From positions 2,251,001-2,315,000 of the forward strand of contig NZ_CP018097.1 of the NCBI RefSeq assembly GCF_001886695.1: a stretch of 64,000 nt of DNA, read 5' to 3'. The notes under the pieces were generated by a model. It saw only the letters and a program-made list of their open reading frames with translations. It was not told the origin of the DNA and did no database searches. A program made the position numbers and the translations under genes. This DNA is from Aurantiacibacter gangjinensis (GTDB lineage Bacteria; Pseudomonadota; Alphaproteobacteria; Sphingomonadales; Sphingomonadaceae). Positions within the stretch are counted from its first letter, which is position 1. Every line of letters starts with the position of its first letter. This document shows positions 46,545 through 55,150 of this stretch, in pieces.

Positions 46545-46579
46545 AATCGGTTGTAGGAAAGATATTTTTGGAACCGATT
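46545..46579. promoter_or_regulatory. Inverted repeat between the DUF6456 and XRE genes
   Basis: AATCGGTT and AACCGATT form a perfect eight-base inverted repeat with a 19-base spacer; the right arm also starts a smaller AACC-gattt-GGTT palindrome. It lies directly upstream of the XRE-type regulator start (46600) and could be its autoregulatory operator. Confidence 0.5.
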
Positions 46580-46599
46580 TGGTTATTGGAGGTGGCAGG

Positions 46600-47172
46600 A
46601 TGATCAATCGCATCCGCGATATTCGCAAGCAGAAGGGCATGACGCTGGCGGAGGTCGCCGCTGCCTGCGACCCCGTGACCACCGCACAGACGATCGGCCG
46701 CCTTGAAACGGGCATGCGCAATCTCTCGCTGACCTGGATGAACCGCATCGGCGCCGCGCTGGGCGTCGATCCGGAAACGCTGGTGAAAGGCGAGGAGCAG
46801 GCGCAGCCGCAGATCATCGCGCGGCTGACCGAAGCGGGTGCGGAAAGCCTTTCGACCCCGCGCGATGCCATCCTGCCCACTGAACTGGTGGATGGCGGCG
46901 CGCTCGTCTGCCTCTCCATCGAGACCAGCCAAGGCGAATATCGCACAGGCGACCAGCTCTGGATGCGGCAGGTTCGGATCGAGGATGCAGGCAGCCTGAT
47001 AAATCGCGATGTCTTGGCACCGCGCTCCGGCGGTCGCTTTGCGTTCGGGCGACTGATCGACCGGCAATCGAACCTAGTCGGCCTGCTGCCGCCGGGCATC
47101 GGACAGCGCCAGATCGTGATCGACAATCCCGCCTGGCTGGCGGTCGCGGAAATGCTGGTGCGCAAGCTCTAG
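46600..47172 (+). CDS. XRE-type helix-turn-helix regulator
   Basis: A 190-residue regulator. The N-terminal HTH (IRKQKGMTLAEVAAACD...TIGRLETGMRNLS, about residues 8-45) is of the XRE class. The C-terminal part resembles a degenerate S24-like fold (YRTGDQLWMRQVR), without an obvious Ser-Lys pair. ATG 46600 has a strong GGAGGTGG site. It is divergent from DUF6456 and followed after 12 bases by a glycosyltransferase. Confidence 0.78.
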   Translation: MINRIRDIRKQKGMTLAEVAAACDPVTTAQTIGRLETGMRNLSLTWMNRIGAALGVDPETLVKGEEQAQPQIIARLTEAGAESLSTPRDAILPTELVDGGALVCLSIETSQGEYRTGDQLWMRQVRIEDAGSLINRDVLAPRSGGRFAFGRLIDRQSNLVGLLPPGIGQRQIVIDNPAWLAVAEMLVRKL

Positions 47173-47184
47173 GTCGCCCGCACC

Positions 47185-48375
47185 GTGCCGCGCATCCTGT
47201 CCATCGCGACGCTTTACCCGAACGCGCACCTACCGCGCTTCGGCACATTTGTGGCGCGCCAGATGGAAGCGCTGGCCGGTCGCGACGGCTGGGATGTGAC
47301 GGTCATCAATCCCATCGGCGTACCGCCCGTGCCGATGGGCCGCTACAAGGCTCTCGCCAAAGCAGCTGTGGACGGTGAGGAAGGCGGCGTGGCCGTGCAC
47401 CGCCCGCGCTTCACACTCATCCCGGCAGTCGGGGGCCCGCTCAATCCGGCGATGATTGTGCGCGCCGCCCTGCCGATCGCGCAACGCCTGCATGCTGCCG
47501 AACCCTTCGACCTTGTCGATGCGCAATTCTTCTATCCGGACGGACCCGCCGCCGCGCAGATCGCCGAGGCTCTCGGCCTGCCGCTAAGTATCAAGGCGCG
47601 CGGCGCGGACATCTCGCTTTGGGGACACCGCGCCTATGCACAGCGCAAGATGGTCGCGGCGGCAGCGCAGGCGGCTGGATTGCTGTCGGTGAGCGAGGCG
47701 CTGAAAGCCGATATGGCCGCAATCCGCCTGCCTGCCGACAAGGTGACGGTCCATTATACCGGGCTCGACCGGCAGCTGTTCAGGCCGCTGGACCGCGCTA
47801 AATCCCGCCGGCAACTGGCAGATGACCATGGTATCAACCTCGGCAAGGGTGAAAGCCTGCTGGCCACGGTCGGCGCTTTCATCCCGCGCAAGGGGCAGCA
47901 CTTCGTCATCCGCGCTTTGGCCGACCTTCCAGACGCGCATCTGGCGCTGGTCGGCGCAGGGCCCGATCGCGACGCTTTGCAGACTCTCGCCTATGAATGC
48001 GACGTATCGCACCGGGTGCATTTTCTCGGCAGCCTCGATCACGGCGCTTTGCCGGTCGTGCTGAGCGCAGCAGATGCCATGGTGTTGCCGTCCGCCAGCG
48101 AAGGGCTCGCCAATGCCTGGGTGGAAGCGCTGGCGTGCGGCGCGCCGCTGGTCATTACCGATGCAGGCGGGGCAAAGGAACTGGTGAGAGCGCCGAGCGC
48201 GGGGCGGATCGTTGCACGCGATGTCGCAGCGATTGCCAGCGGTGTGCGCGAGGTGCTGGCAGCGGACTATCCGGCGGACAAGGTAGCGGCCAATGCCTCG
48301 CAATTCAGCTGGGAAGCGAATGCTGCGGCGTTGGCAGCATTTTACGAAAACATAATGGAAACCCACTCACCCTGA
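47185..48375 (+). CDS. Glycosyltransferase family 4 protein
   Basis: A 396-residue GT4-type transferase starting with GTG (47185). The N-terminal domain begins ILSIATLYPNAHLPRFGTF. The C-terminal domain has the GT-B signature PSASEGLANAWVEALACGAPLV and a EALACG sugar-nucleotide E-x7-E region. It probably builds a polysaccharide or glycolipid; donor and acceptor are unknown. The stop codon lies inside a REP-like repeat. Confidence 0.87.
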   Translation: MPRILSIATLYPNAHLPRFGTFVARQMEALAGRDGWDVTVINPIGVPPVPMGRYKALAKAAVDGEEGGVAVHRPRFTLIPAVGGPLNPAMIVRAALPIAQRLHAAEPFDLVDAQFFYPDGPAAAQIAEALGLPLSIKARGADISLWGHRAYAQRKMVAAAAQAAGLLSVSEALKADMAAIRLPADKVTVHYTGLDRQLFRPLDRAKSRRQLADDHGINLGKGESLLATVGAFIPRKGQHFVIRALADLPDAHLALVGAGPDRDALQTLAYECDVSHRVHFLGSLDHGALPVVLSAADAMVLPSASEGLANAWVEALACGAPLVITDAGGAKELVRAPSAGRIVARDVAAIASGVREVLAADYPADKVAANASQFSWEANAAALAAFYENIMETHSP

Positions 48376-48504
48376 GCTTGTCGGACTCGGAGAGGGGGAT
48401 GCTGCCCCCTACGGTTGCCTTGCCTATTCCGGCGTTACACCGAAGAAGAAGCAGTCCTTCGGAGTTGAAGACGGCGCGCCGCGTTACCAACTGATGACGA
48501 GCGG
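48363..48504. repeat. REP-like element (copy 2)
   Basis: The gap after the glycosyltransferase contains CTCACCCTGAGCTTGTCG, CGAAGAAGAAGCAGTCCTTCG and GACGAGCGG, the same blocks as the 57.3 kb copy, with a different middle. It begins inside the glycosyltransferase stop, giving its last codons. Confidence 0.6.
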
Positions 48505-48527
48505 CTAGACACCCTCTTCTTTATGCC

Positions 48528-49505
48528 TCAAATCTGCCCGCGCGCCTTCCGCTCCTGCCGGTCTGCCACGCTCTCTTCCGGCACGAAGCTTTGGCTGGTG
48601 ACACCCAGCCAGATCAGGATCGGCGCCGCCATATAGACCGAGGAATAGGTGCCGACGAAAATGCCCAGCACGATGGCGGCGACCATGCCGAAGAGGCTGG
48701 CGGGGCCGAACAGCAAGAGCGGCAAAAGTGCCACGAGCAGCGTCAGGCTGGTCATCACCGTACGCGCCAGCGTTTCGTTGACGGAGAGGTCCAGCAGCTG
48801 CGGCAGCTCCATCTTGCGATACTTCTTCAGGTTCTCGCGGATGCGGTCGTAGACCACGATGGTATCGTTGAGCGAATAACCGATGATCGCGAGGATGGCG
48901 GCGATGATCTGAAGGCTGAATTCCAGCTGGAACAGCGCGAACATGCCCAAGGTCAGCGACACGTCATGGAACAGCGCGAACAGCGCGCCCACGCCGAACT
49001 GCCATTCGAAGCGGATCCAGATATAGGCCGCAATCGCCAGCATCGCCGCTAACAGCGCGAACACCGCCCGGTCGCGGAATTCACCCGACACCTTGCCCGA
49101 CACATTGTTGTTCGAATCGACGCGGAAGTCGTCATGTTCCGCCGTCACGGTGGAGATGATCTGCTCGGCAATACGCTCTGCCGCGGCAGGATCGCCCTCG
49201 GCGCTTTCGGGCAGGCGCACGCGGATGGAAACCTGGTTCGGATCGCCGAAACGCTGGATGACAGGCTCACCCAGGCCCAGCGTACTGAGCGTGTCGCGCA
49301 GCTCGCCGATCGGTGCTTCCTGTTCCTGCGTAAAGGTGCCGGTGATTTCCTGCCCGCCGGCGAAATCCACGCCGTAATTGAGGCCCTTGGTCATCACCAA
49401 GCCCCAGCTGGCCGCAATCAGCAGCAGGCTGACGATGTAAAACGGCCACCGCAGCTTGAGGAACTGGATGTTGGTGTTCTCGGGAACGAGTTTGAGCAGT
49501 CGCAT
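48528..49505 (-). CDS. secF: Protein translocase subunit SecF
   Basis: A 325-residue membrane protein. It has six hydrophobic segments, a first periplasmic domain starting with FAGGQEITG, and the RND-type segment (IGYSLNDTIVVYDRIREN). With SecD it uses the proton gradient to drive the late step of Sec-dependent export. It follows secD closely on the minus strand. Confidence 0.96.
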   Translation of the reverse strand: MRLLKLVPENTNIQFLKLRWPFYIVSLLLIAASWGLVMTKGLNYGVDFAGGQEITGTFTQEQEAPIGELRDTLSTLGLGEPVIQRFGDPNQVSIRVRLPESAEGDPAAAERIAEQIISTVTAEHDDFRVDSNNNVSGKVSGEFRDRAVFALLAAMLAIAAYIWIRFEWQFGVGALFALFHDVSLTLGMFALFQLEFSLQIIAAILAIIGYSLNDTIVVYDRIRENLKKYRKMELPQLLDLSVNETLARTVMTSLTLLVALLPLLLFGPASLFGMVAAIVLGIFVGTYSSVYMAAPILIWLGVTSQSFVPEESVADRQERKARGQI

Positions 49506-49521
49506 GTCTTGATCCTTCCGC

Positions 49522-51129
49522 TCAGATATTGATGTCTTGCGGGCGCTTGTCGCGCAGCCAGCCGGCCACCCACATGCGCGTCAGCACCACGGCAGTGAAG
49601 ACCGATGTGAACAGGCCGATGATGAGCACCACGGCAAAACCGCGCACCGGACCGGAGCCGAAGAGGAACAGCAACACACCGGCGATGAAGTTGGTGACGT
49701 TCGCGTCATAGATAGCGCGGCTGGCTTCCTTGTAGCCATTCTCTACCGCGGCGACCACGCGCCGCCCTCGCCTTCGTTCTTCGCGTATGCGCTCGTTGAT
49801 AAGCACGTTGGCGTCCACCGCCGCACCGACCGTCAGCACAAAGCCGGCGATACCCGGCAGGGTGAGCGTGGTGTTCATGATCGCCATGATGCCCAGCACC
49901 ATCAGGATGTTGAACACCAGCGCAAACGTGGAATAGATGCCGAAACGGCCATAGGTCGCCACCATCAGCAGCACCACCAGAACGGAGCCGATGCCCATGG
50001 CAACGGCACCTGCCACGATGGAATCGCGGCCAAGGTCCGGCCCCACGGTGCGTTCTTCGATGATGGTCAGGTCCACCGGCAGCGCGCCGGATCGCAGCGT
50101 GATGGCGAGCTGATTGGCGGTTTCGACAGTGAAGCTGCCGGAAATCTGCGCCGCACCGCTCAGGATCGGTTCGTTGAAGCTCGGCGCGCTGATGACTTCA
50201 TCGTCGAGAATGATAGCGAAGCGGCGGCCCGTATTCTCGGTGGAGAGGCGGGCGAAGATTGCCCCGCCCTGCGCATCGAACTGAATATTGACGACGGGCA
50301 GGTTGTCTTCCTGTCGGAACCCCTGCTGTGCGCCGGTGAGGCTATCGCCGCGAATACCGCCAAGGCGGTTTACCACCATGCCGAGACCGGGCAGGCCCTC
50401 TTCCTCGGCGAAGGGGACCCATTCGGTGCCGGGCAGCGGATTGGCGCGCGCTTCGGCTTCGGTGATTTCGGCCTGGCGGTTGGCGGCGACCAGCTTGAAT
50501 TCGAGGCGAGCAGTCTGACCAAGCAGGTCTTTCAGCGCCTGCGGATCTTCCAGACCGGGCACCTGCACCACGATGCGGTCGTCGCCCTGGCGGATGATGG
50601 TCGGCTCTCGCGTGCCGAGATCGTCGATACGGCGGCGCACCACATCGGTGGCCGATTCCATCGCATCGTCCACCGCCTGGTCCAGCCCCTGCTCGGTGGG
50701 GGTGAGGATCATGCGATTGCCATCGACCAACTGCATATCCCATTCGCGGACGAGACCATTGCCATTGATCAGCGGGGTGAGAATTTCACGCGCGCGGTCG
50801 ATCTCGGCAGGATTGTCCAGCATGAAGGACAGGCGACCGCCCGATGTCGACACATCGCCGATGCGGATGGCGGGCTCGGCATCGCGCAGCGAAGTGCGGA
50901 CGCTGTCTTCCAGCGATTCCAGCCGCTGCGAGGCGACCTGCGACGGGTCGGCTTCCAGCAGAATGTGGCTGCCACCGGCAAGGTCGAGCCCCAGATTAAT
51001 TTCCGGCCCCTCGGCCCAATCGGGCAGGCTGACGCCCGACAAGGATGTGATGGATGGCACCGACACCAGCGCCACCGCCAGCGTGATGCCCCAGAGCCAG
51101 ATGCGCTTCCAGAGTGGAAAATCGAGCAT
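49522..51129 (-). CDS. secD: Protein translocase subunit SecD
   Basis: A 535-residue membrane protein with the N-terminal segment LGLDLAGGSHILLEAD, the large periplasmic P1 domain (about residues 50-360) and the six-segment C-terminal part (GFVLTVGAAVDANVLINERIREE). It works with SecF. It follows yajC and precedes secF, the usual yajC-secD-secF operon. Confidence 0.97.
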   Translation of the reverse strand: MLDFPLWKRIWLWGITLAVALVSVPSITSLSGVSLPDWAEGPEINLGLDLAGGSHILLEADPSQVASQRLESLEDSVRTSLRDAEPAIRIGDVSTSGGRLSFMLDNPAEIDRAREILTPLINGNGLVREWDMQLVDGNRMILTPTEQGLDQAVDDAMESATDVVRRRIDDLGTREPTIIRQGDDRIVVQVPGLEDPQALKDLLGQTARLEFKLVAANRQAEITEAEARANPLPGTEWVPFAEEEGLPGLGMVVNRLGGIRGDSLTGAQQGFRQEDNLPVVNIQFDAQGGAIFARLSTENTGRRFAIILDDEVISAPSFNEPILSGAAQISGSFTVETANQLAITLRSGALPVDLTIIEERTVGPDLGRDSIVAGAVAMGIGSVLVVLLMVATYGRFGIYSTFALVFNILMVLGIMAIMNTTLTLPGIAGFVLTVGAAVDANVLINERIREERRRGRRVVAAVENGYKEASRAIYDANVTNFIAGVLLFLFGSGPVRGFAVVLIIGLFTSVFTAVVLTRMWVAGWLRDKRPQDINI

Positions 51130-51156
51130 GGAAAACCCCGTCCCGTCCTTGCCGCG

Positions 51157-51474
51157 TCAGTCGTTCGCGGCTTTGCCGCCGGGTGCGATGATGTCGCCGA
51201 TCGTGCTCTTCACGACCTTGATGCGCGTGCCTTGCGCGATCTCGACTTCGGCATAGTCGTCATCGACCTTCGTCACCTTGCCCACGATACCGCCCGCGGT
51301 CACGACCTTGTCGTTCTTCTTCAGGCTGGCGACCTTTTCCTGATGCTCCTTCGCGCGCTTCATCTGCGGGCGGAACAGCAGGAACCAGAAGATCAGGATC
51401 ATGCCGATGATGGGTACGAAACCGAGCAGTCCACCCCCGCTCTGGGATGTGCTGGCGGCGAAAAAATCAAGCAT
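51157..51474 (-). CDS. yajC: Preprotein translocase subunit YajC
   Basis: A 105-residue protein with one N-terminal membrane helix (LLGFVPIIGMILIFWFLLFRP) and a soluble domain (KKNDKVVTAGGIVGKVTKVDD). It associates with SecDF. It leads the yajC-secD-secF operon, with its ATG at 51474. Confidence 0.96.
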   Translation of the reverse strand: MLDFFAASTSQSGGGLLGFVPIIGMILIFWFLLFRPQMKRAKEHQEKVASLKKNDKVVTAGGIVGKVTKVDDDYAEVEIAQGTRIKVVKSTIGDIIAPGGKAAND

Positions 51475-51670
51475 GGGAAACGTCCATCGCGTTCAAGTGA
51501 AAACTAACAGTGGGAAGAGCCGGCAACAGGTTCAAGTCGCACCCGTCCCGGCACATGGCCCGCGCGCCTAGCAGCATTGCGCAGGCGAGGCAATCGAGGC
51601 CACACGCAATGCCAAAGCCGGTGCTTGTCAGATGCCATATCCCTGCCTATAGGCGCGCTTCCACTGGTAT

Positions 51671-51747
51671 CGGGATGTGGCGCAGTCTGGTAGCGCACTA
51701 TACTGGGGGTGTAGGGGTCGCTGGTTCGAATCCAGTCATCCCGACCA
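51671..51747 (+). tRNA. tRNA-Pro (GGG anticodon)
   Basis: The plus strand reads CGGGATGTGGCGCAG and ends CATCCCGACCA. The acceptor stem CGGGATG/CATCCCG is perfect and CCA is encoded. The anticodon loop is CTGGGGG, giving anticodon GGG. The T loop TTCGAAT is standard. Confidence 0.95.
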
Positions 51748-51756
51748 GTGGCAACG

Positions 51757-51795
51757 AAAAGGCCCGCCATCTTGCGCAGAGATGGCGGGCCTTTT
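51757..51795. terminator. Strong bidirectional terminator
   Basis: AAAAGGCCCGCCATCT and AGATGGCGGGCCTTTT form a perfect 16-base-pair stem with a seven-base loop. It ends the tRNA-Pro transcript on the plus strand and probably also the minus-strand pccA transcript, since the flanks are A-rich and T-rich in the right places for both. Confidence 0.9.
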
Positions 51796-51815
51796 GTCGT
51801 TCTGAGCGCTTGGCG

Positions 51816-53849
51816 CTATTCGAGTTCCAGAATGACCGCGTCCACCACTAGCGTTTCGCCTTCCTCGGCGTTGACGGTGGCGACGGTGCCGGCCTTCTCG
51901 GCGCGCAGGATGTTTTCCATCTTCATCGCTTCGACCGTGGCGAGCGGCTGGCCTGCTTCCACCGCGTCCCCCTCGCCTACATGCAGCTTCACCAGCAGGC
52001 CGGGCATCGGGCAGAGCAGCATCTTGGATGTGTCGGGCGGCACCTTCTCGATCATGTGGTTGGCCAGCGCCGCATGGCGGGCCTGCAGCACGCGCAGATC
52101 GTGGCGGCGGCCATGCGTGGTCATCGCATAGCCCAGCCGGGTGCGCTCGATCGCGATGCCGTAGCTGGCGATGGCTTCGGCGTCTTCATCCGCACTGTCG
52201 AACAGGTCGACATCGACTATGCGGTCACCCGGGGTGTAGTTGAAGGCCAGCACGACCTGTTCGCCATCGACAAGCACGCCCTCTTCGCAGAGCGATACTT
52301 CACTGTCGGTGTCACAAGAGCGGACGACCCAATCGCCGGGTGGAAGAAGCGGACCGTTCAGCTGGCCGGAAATGCGCCGGGCGCGGTCAGCATCGGCAGT
52401 TGCCATGACGCCTGCGACAGCTGCCAGAACGCGGGCCGTCTGCTCGCTCATGGCCGCGCCTTCGAAGCCGTCGGGATATTCTTCGGCGATGAAGCCCGTC
52501 GTCATCTCGCCGCTGCGGAAGCGCGGATGCTGCATCAGGGCCGAGAGAAAATCGACATTGTGCCCGAGGCCCGCCAGTTCCGTGCGGTCGAGTGCAGCCA
52601 CTTGCAAGTCTGCCGCCTCGTCGCGCGTCTCGCCCCAGGTGATGAGCTTGGCAATCATCGGGTCGTAGAAGATCGACACTTCGCCGCCCTCTGTAACGCC
52701 ACTATCGAAGCGGACGCCGTCGACGCCGCGCAAATCGCCTGCCCAAGTTTCCATCGGCGTGCGGTAGCGCACCAGCCGGCCGGTGCTGGGGAGGAAGCCG
52801 CGATAAGGATCTTCGGCATAGATGCGCGTTTCGATGGACCAGCCGTCGATACCGACATCGTCCTGCGACATCGGCAGTTCTTCGCCTGCAGCCACGCGGA
52901 TCATCTGCTCTACCAGGTCGATGCCGGTGATGGCTTCGGTGACGGGATGCTCGACCTGCAGGCGGGTGTTCATTTCGAGGAAGTAGAAGCTCTCGCCCGT
53001 CGGGTCCGCACCGCTGACGATCAGTTCCACAGTACCTGCCGAATGATAACCCACGGCCTGCGACAGCGCGACAGCCTGCTCACCCATCTTGCGGCGCATT
53101 TCCGGCGTTACGAAAGGCGATGGCGCTTCCTCGACCACCTTCTGGTGGCGGCGCTGGATGCTACATTCGCGCTCGTTGAGGTAGAGCACATTGCCGTGCT
53201 TGTCGCCCAGCACCTGGATCTCGATATGGCGCGGGTCGAGGATGAACTTCTCGATGAAAACGCGGTCGTCGCCGAAGCTGTTGAGCCCCTCGCGCTTGGT
53301 CGCTTCGAAGCCTTCGCGCACATCCTGCTCCGACCATGCGAGGCGCATGCCCTTGCCGCCGCCGCCTGCGCTGGCCTTCATCATCACCGGATAGCCGATG
53401 TCGTTGGATATCTCGACCGCATGCTCGGTGTCGCGGATTTCGCCGACGAAGCCGGGGACGACATTCACCCCGGCTTCGCGCGCGAGTTTCTTGGACTCGA
53501 TCTTGTCGCCCATCGCCGCGATGGCATTGGCGGGCGGGCCGATGAAGGCGATGCCTTCCGCCTCCAGCGCTTCGACGAAGGAGGCACGCTCGGAGAGGAA
53601 GCCGTAGCCCGGATGCACTGCCTCGGCGCCGGTCTGCTTGCAGGCTGCGATGATCTTGTCGGCAAGCAAATAGCTCTCGGCAGCAGGTGCCGGGCCGATA
53701 TGCACCGCCTCGTCAGCCATCTGCACGAAAGGCGCGCGCGCATCGGCATCGGAATAGACCGCGACAGTCGCGATACCCATGCGCCGCGCGGTCTTGATGA
53801 CCCGGCACGCGATCTCGCCGCGATTGGCTATGAGGATTTTTTTGAACAT
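51816..53849 (-). CDS. pccA: Propionyl/acetyl-CoA carboxylase alpha subunit with biotin carboxyl carrier
   Basis: A 677-residue protein. The biotin carboxylase part has the ATP-grasp motif KASAGGGGKGMR (about residues 158-170), [14 protein letters not shown] and the end FYDPMIAKL. A BT-type linker domain follows. The C-terminal biotinyl domain has EAMKMEN, in which the lysine carries biotin. With PccB it makes methylmalonyl-CoA from propionyl-CoA. The gene is coupled to an upstream unknown gene (TGA-ATG). Confidence 0.94.
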   Translation of the reverse strand: MFKKILIANRGEIACRVIKTARRMGIATVAVYSDADARAPFVQMADEAVHIGPAPAAESYLLADKIIAACKQTGAEAVHPGYGFLSERASFVEALEAEGIAFIGPPANAIAAMGDKIESKKLAREAGVNVVPGFVGEIRDTEHAVEISNDIGYPVMMKASAGGGGKGMRLAWSEQDVREGFEATKREGLNSFGDDRVFIEKFILDPRHIEIQVLGDKHGNVLYLNERECSIQRRHQKVVEEAPSPFVTPEMRRKMGEQAVALSQAVGYHSAGTVELIVSGADPTGESFYFLEMNTRLQVEHPVTEAITGIDLVEQMIRVAAGEELPMSQDDVGIDGWSIETRIYAEDPYRGFLPSTGRLVRYRTPMETWAGDLRGVDGVRFDSGVTEGGEVSIFYDPMIAKLITWGETRDEAADLQVAALDRTELAGLGHNVDFLSALMQHPRFRSGEMTTGFIAEEYPDGFEGAAMSEQTARVLAAVAGVMATADADRARRISGQLNGPLLPPGDWVVRSCDTDSEVSLCEEGVLVDGEQVVLAFNYTPGDRIVDVDLFDSADEDAEAIASYGIAIERTRLGYAMTTHGRRHDLRVLQARHAALANHMIEKVPPDTSKMLLCPMPGLLVKLHVGEGDAVEAGQPLATVEAMKMENILRAEKAGTVATVNAEEGETLVVDAVILELE

Positions 53850-54383
53850 TCAGCTATCTGCCTTTTTTGTCTGCCGACGCAGCCTCAGCTGTCGGCTCGT
53901 ACGTTCCAGCAGCGCGCGTATTTCATCCCGCTCGAAGCCGGTGCGTGCGAGTAATTCGCCGTCGTCCAGATGCGTGCCGTTCGCCACCTCGTTCAGGCAG
54001 GCCTGAATAGCGGCGAGGTCGTCTTGATCGAGGTTACCCAATGGGTCGTCGGCCACGGGACGGGTCAGGTCGGGCTTTTCATCTTCGTGGCGATCGCCTC
54101 CCGCAATCGATGGTTCGAAGGCGGCCATTTCACTCATCTGCGGCGCCGAGGCGTCGCCAGCGCTGGACGATCGTTTGCCAATCCGGTTCACTGCCCATGC
54201 CCAAACGAGGATCAGTAGGAGCGAAACCACCCACAATATATTCTCCAGCCAGCCTGCACTCGCCAAGGGAATGTTGCCCAGCTGGCGATCGTCCATCAGG
54301 CCTGATGCTGTCGCTCCTGCTAGGCATGATGCCGGCAGGACGGTTAGGGTGACGATGGCAATGCTGCGAACGGCGGATTTCAT
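53850..54383 (-). CDS. Small membrane protein of unknown function upstream of pccA
   Basis: A 177-residue protein with a signal-like N-terminus (AIVTLTVLPASCLAG), one membrane segment (about residues 43-65) and a soluble acidic C-terminus (DDPLGNLDQDDLAAIQACL...LRLRRQTKKADS). It may be a lipoprotein because SCLAG resembles a weak lipobox. Its stop directly precedes pccA, and its ATG overlaps the stop of the gene before it. I do not recognise a family. Confidence 0.6.
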   Translation of the reverse strand: MKSAVRSIAIVTLTVLPASCLAGATASGLMDDRQLGNIPLASAGWLENILWVVSLLLILVWAWAVNRIGKRSSSAGDASAPQMSEMAAFEPSIAGGDRHEDEKPDLTRPVADDPLGNLDQDDLAAIQACLNEVANGTHLDDGELLARTGFERDEIRALLERTSRQLRLRRQTKKADS

Positions 54384-54592
54384 CGGACAGCGTTGCCCAA
54401 TTGTAGCACCATCGGCACGCGCGCTTCCGTCAATTGCGCCAGACAATCGTGAAATAAGCCGGTGGCCACTGAGCCCTCTTCGCCATAGTTTTCCCAAGCA
54501 CGGCATTCCGCTATGGCAATAGGCCCACCTGCATCGGCGCAGGGGTTGGCAGATCGCGCCTGTTTGGCCAGCAGCAGAGCTTCAATTGTCAT
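54380..54592 (-). CDS. Small protein of unknown function
   Basis: A 70-residue protein starting MTIEALLLAKQARSANPC, with a GAGGGGGA ribosome site before ATG 54592. Its TGA overlaps the next gene's ATG (ATGA), indicating coupling to the membrane protein before pccA. No domain was recognised. It could be spurious, but the ribosome site and coupling favour a real gene. Confidence 0.5.
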   Translation of the reverse strand: MTIEALLLAKQARSANPCADAGGPIAIAECRAWENYGEEGSVATGLFHDCLAQLTEARVPMVLQLGNAVR

Positions 54593-54748
54593 GCGCTGGG
54601 TCCCCCTCTTCAAACCCGCAAAGAATTATCGCCCGAAGCCCAACCCGACAACCGAGCGACGGCTCGTCAATCGCTATTGCCTGCGCTCCTATCCGCCGCA
54701 AGGCCGAGACAACCCGGCCATTGCGCGCGGGAAAAGGTGCGAAGGCCT

Positions 54749-55150
54749 TCAAGCGATCCAACCCAGATCGCGAAAATGCAACAGGACCGCCGGTTGCCCG
54801 GAACCCGGTCTGAAATAGAAATCGCCGTAATCGAGATGCCTCGGGATGCGTGCGCGAGAGCAACTGTCACCGAACACCTTTGCCGGGACGATGATATCGA
54901 CCCGCCCCTCACCGGCGCTCGGCCCGATATAACCGTAGATATCGTCGCCTGCCCCCGGCGGCGTCTCGACCCGGCGAAATCTACCGCGGATGACGCGCGC
55001 CCCTTCGAGGGTTTCGGCCCATGCCTCCGCATCGGCGCGCTCGGCCGCTTCGCTTGGATAAAGGCAGGCATGTACGGGCACCGCAAAGGTCATCGCAATG
55101 GCACAGACCGAGACAGCGGCGCAGCCCGAGAAGGTAGCGCGCAATGTCAT
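54749..55150 (-). CDS. Exported protein of unknown function
   Basis: A 133-residue protein with a signal peptide ([12 protein letters not shown], about residues 17-28) followed directly by Cys29, a two-Cys soluble domain ([19 protein letters not shown]...GDSCSRARI) and no membrane helix. Its ATG overlaps the stop of the mutase gene, suggesting that it is co-transcribed. No family recognised. Confidence 0.6.
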   Translation of the reverse strand: MTLRATFSGCAAVSVCAIAMTFAVPVHACLYPSEAAERADAEAWAETLEGARVIRGRFRRVETPPGAGDDIYGYIGPSAGEGRVDIIVPAKVFGDSCSRARIPRHLDYGDFYFRPGSGQPAVLLHFRDLGWIA

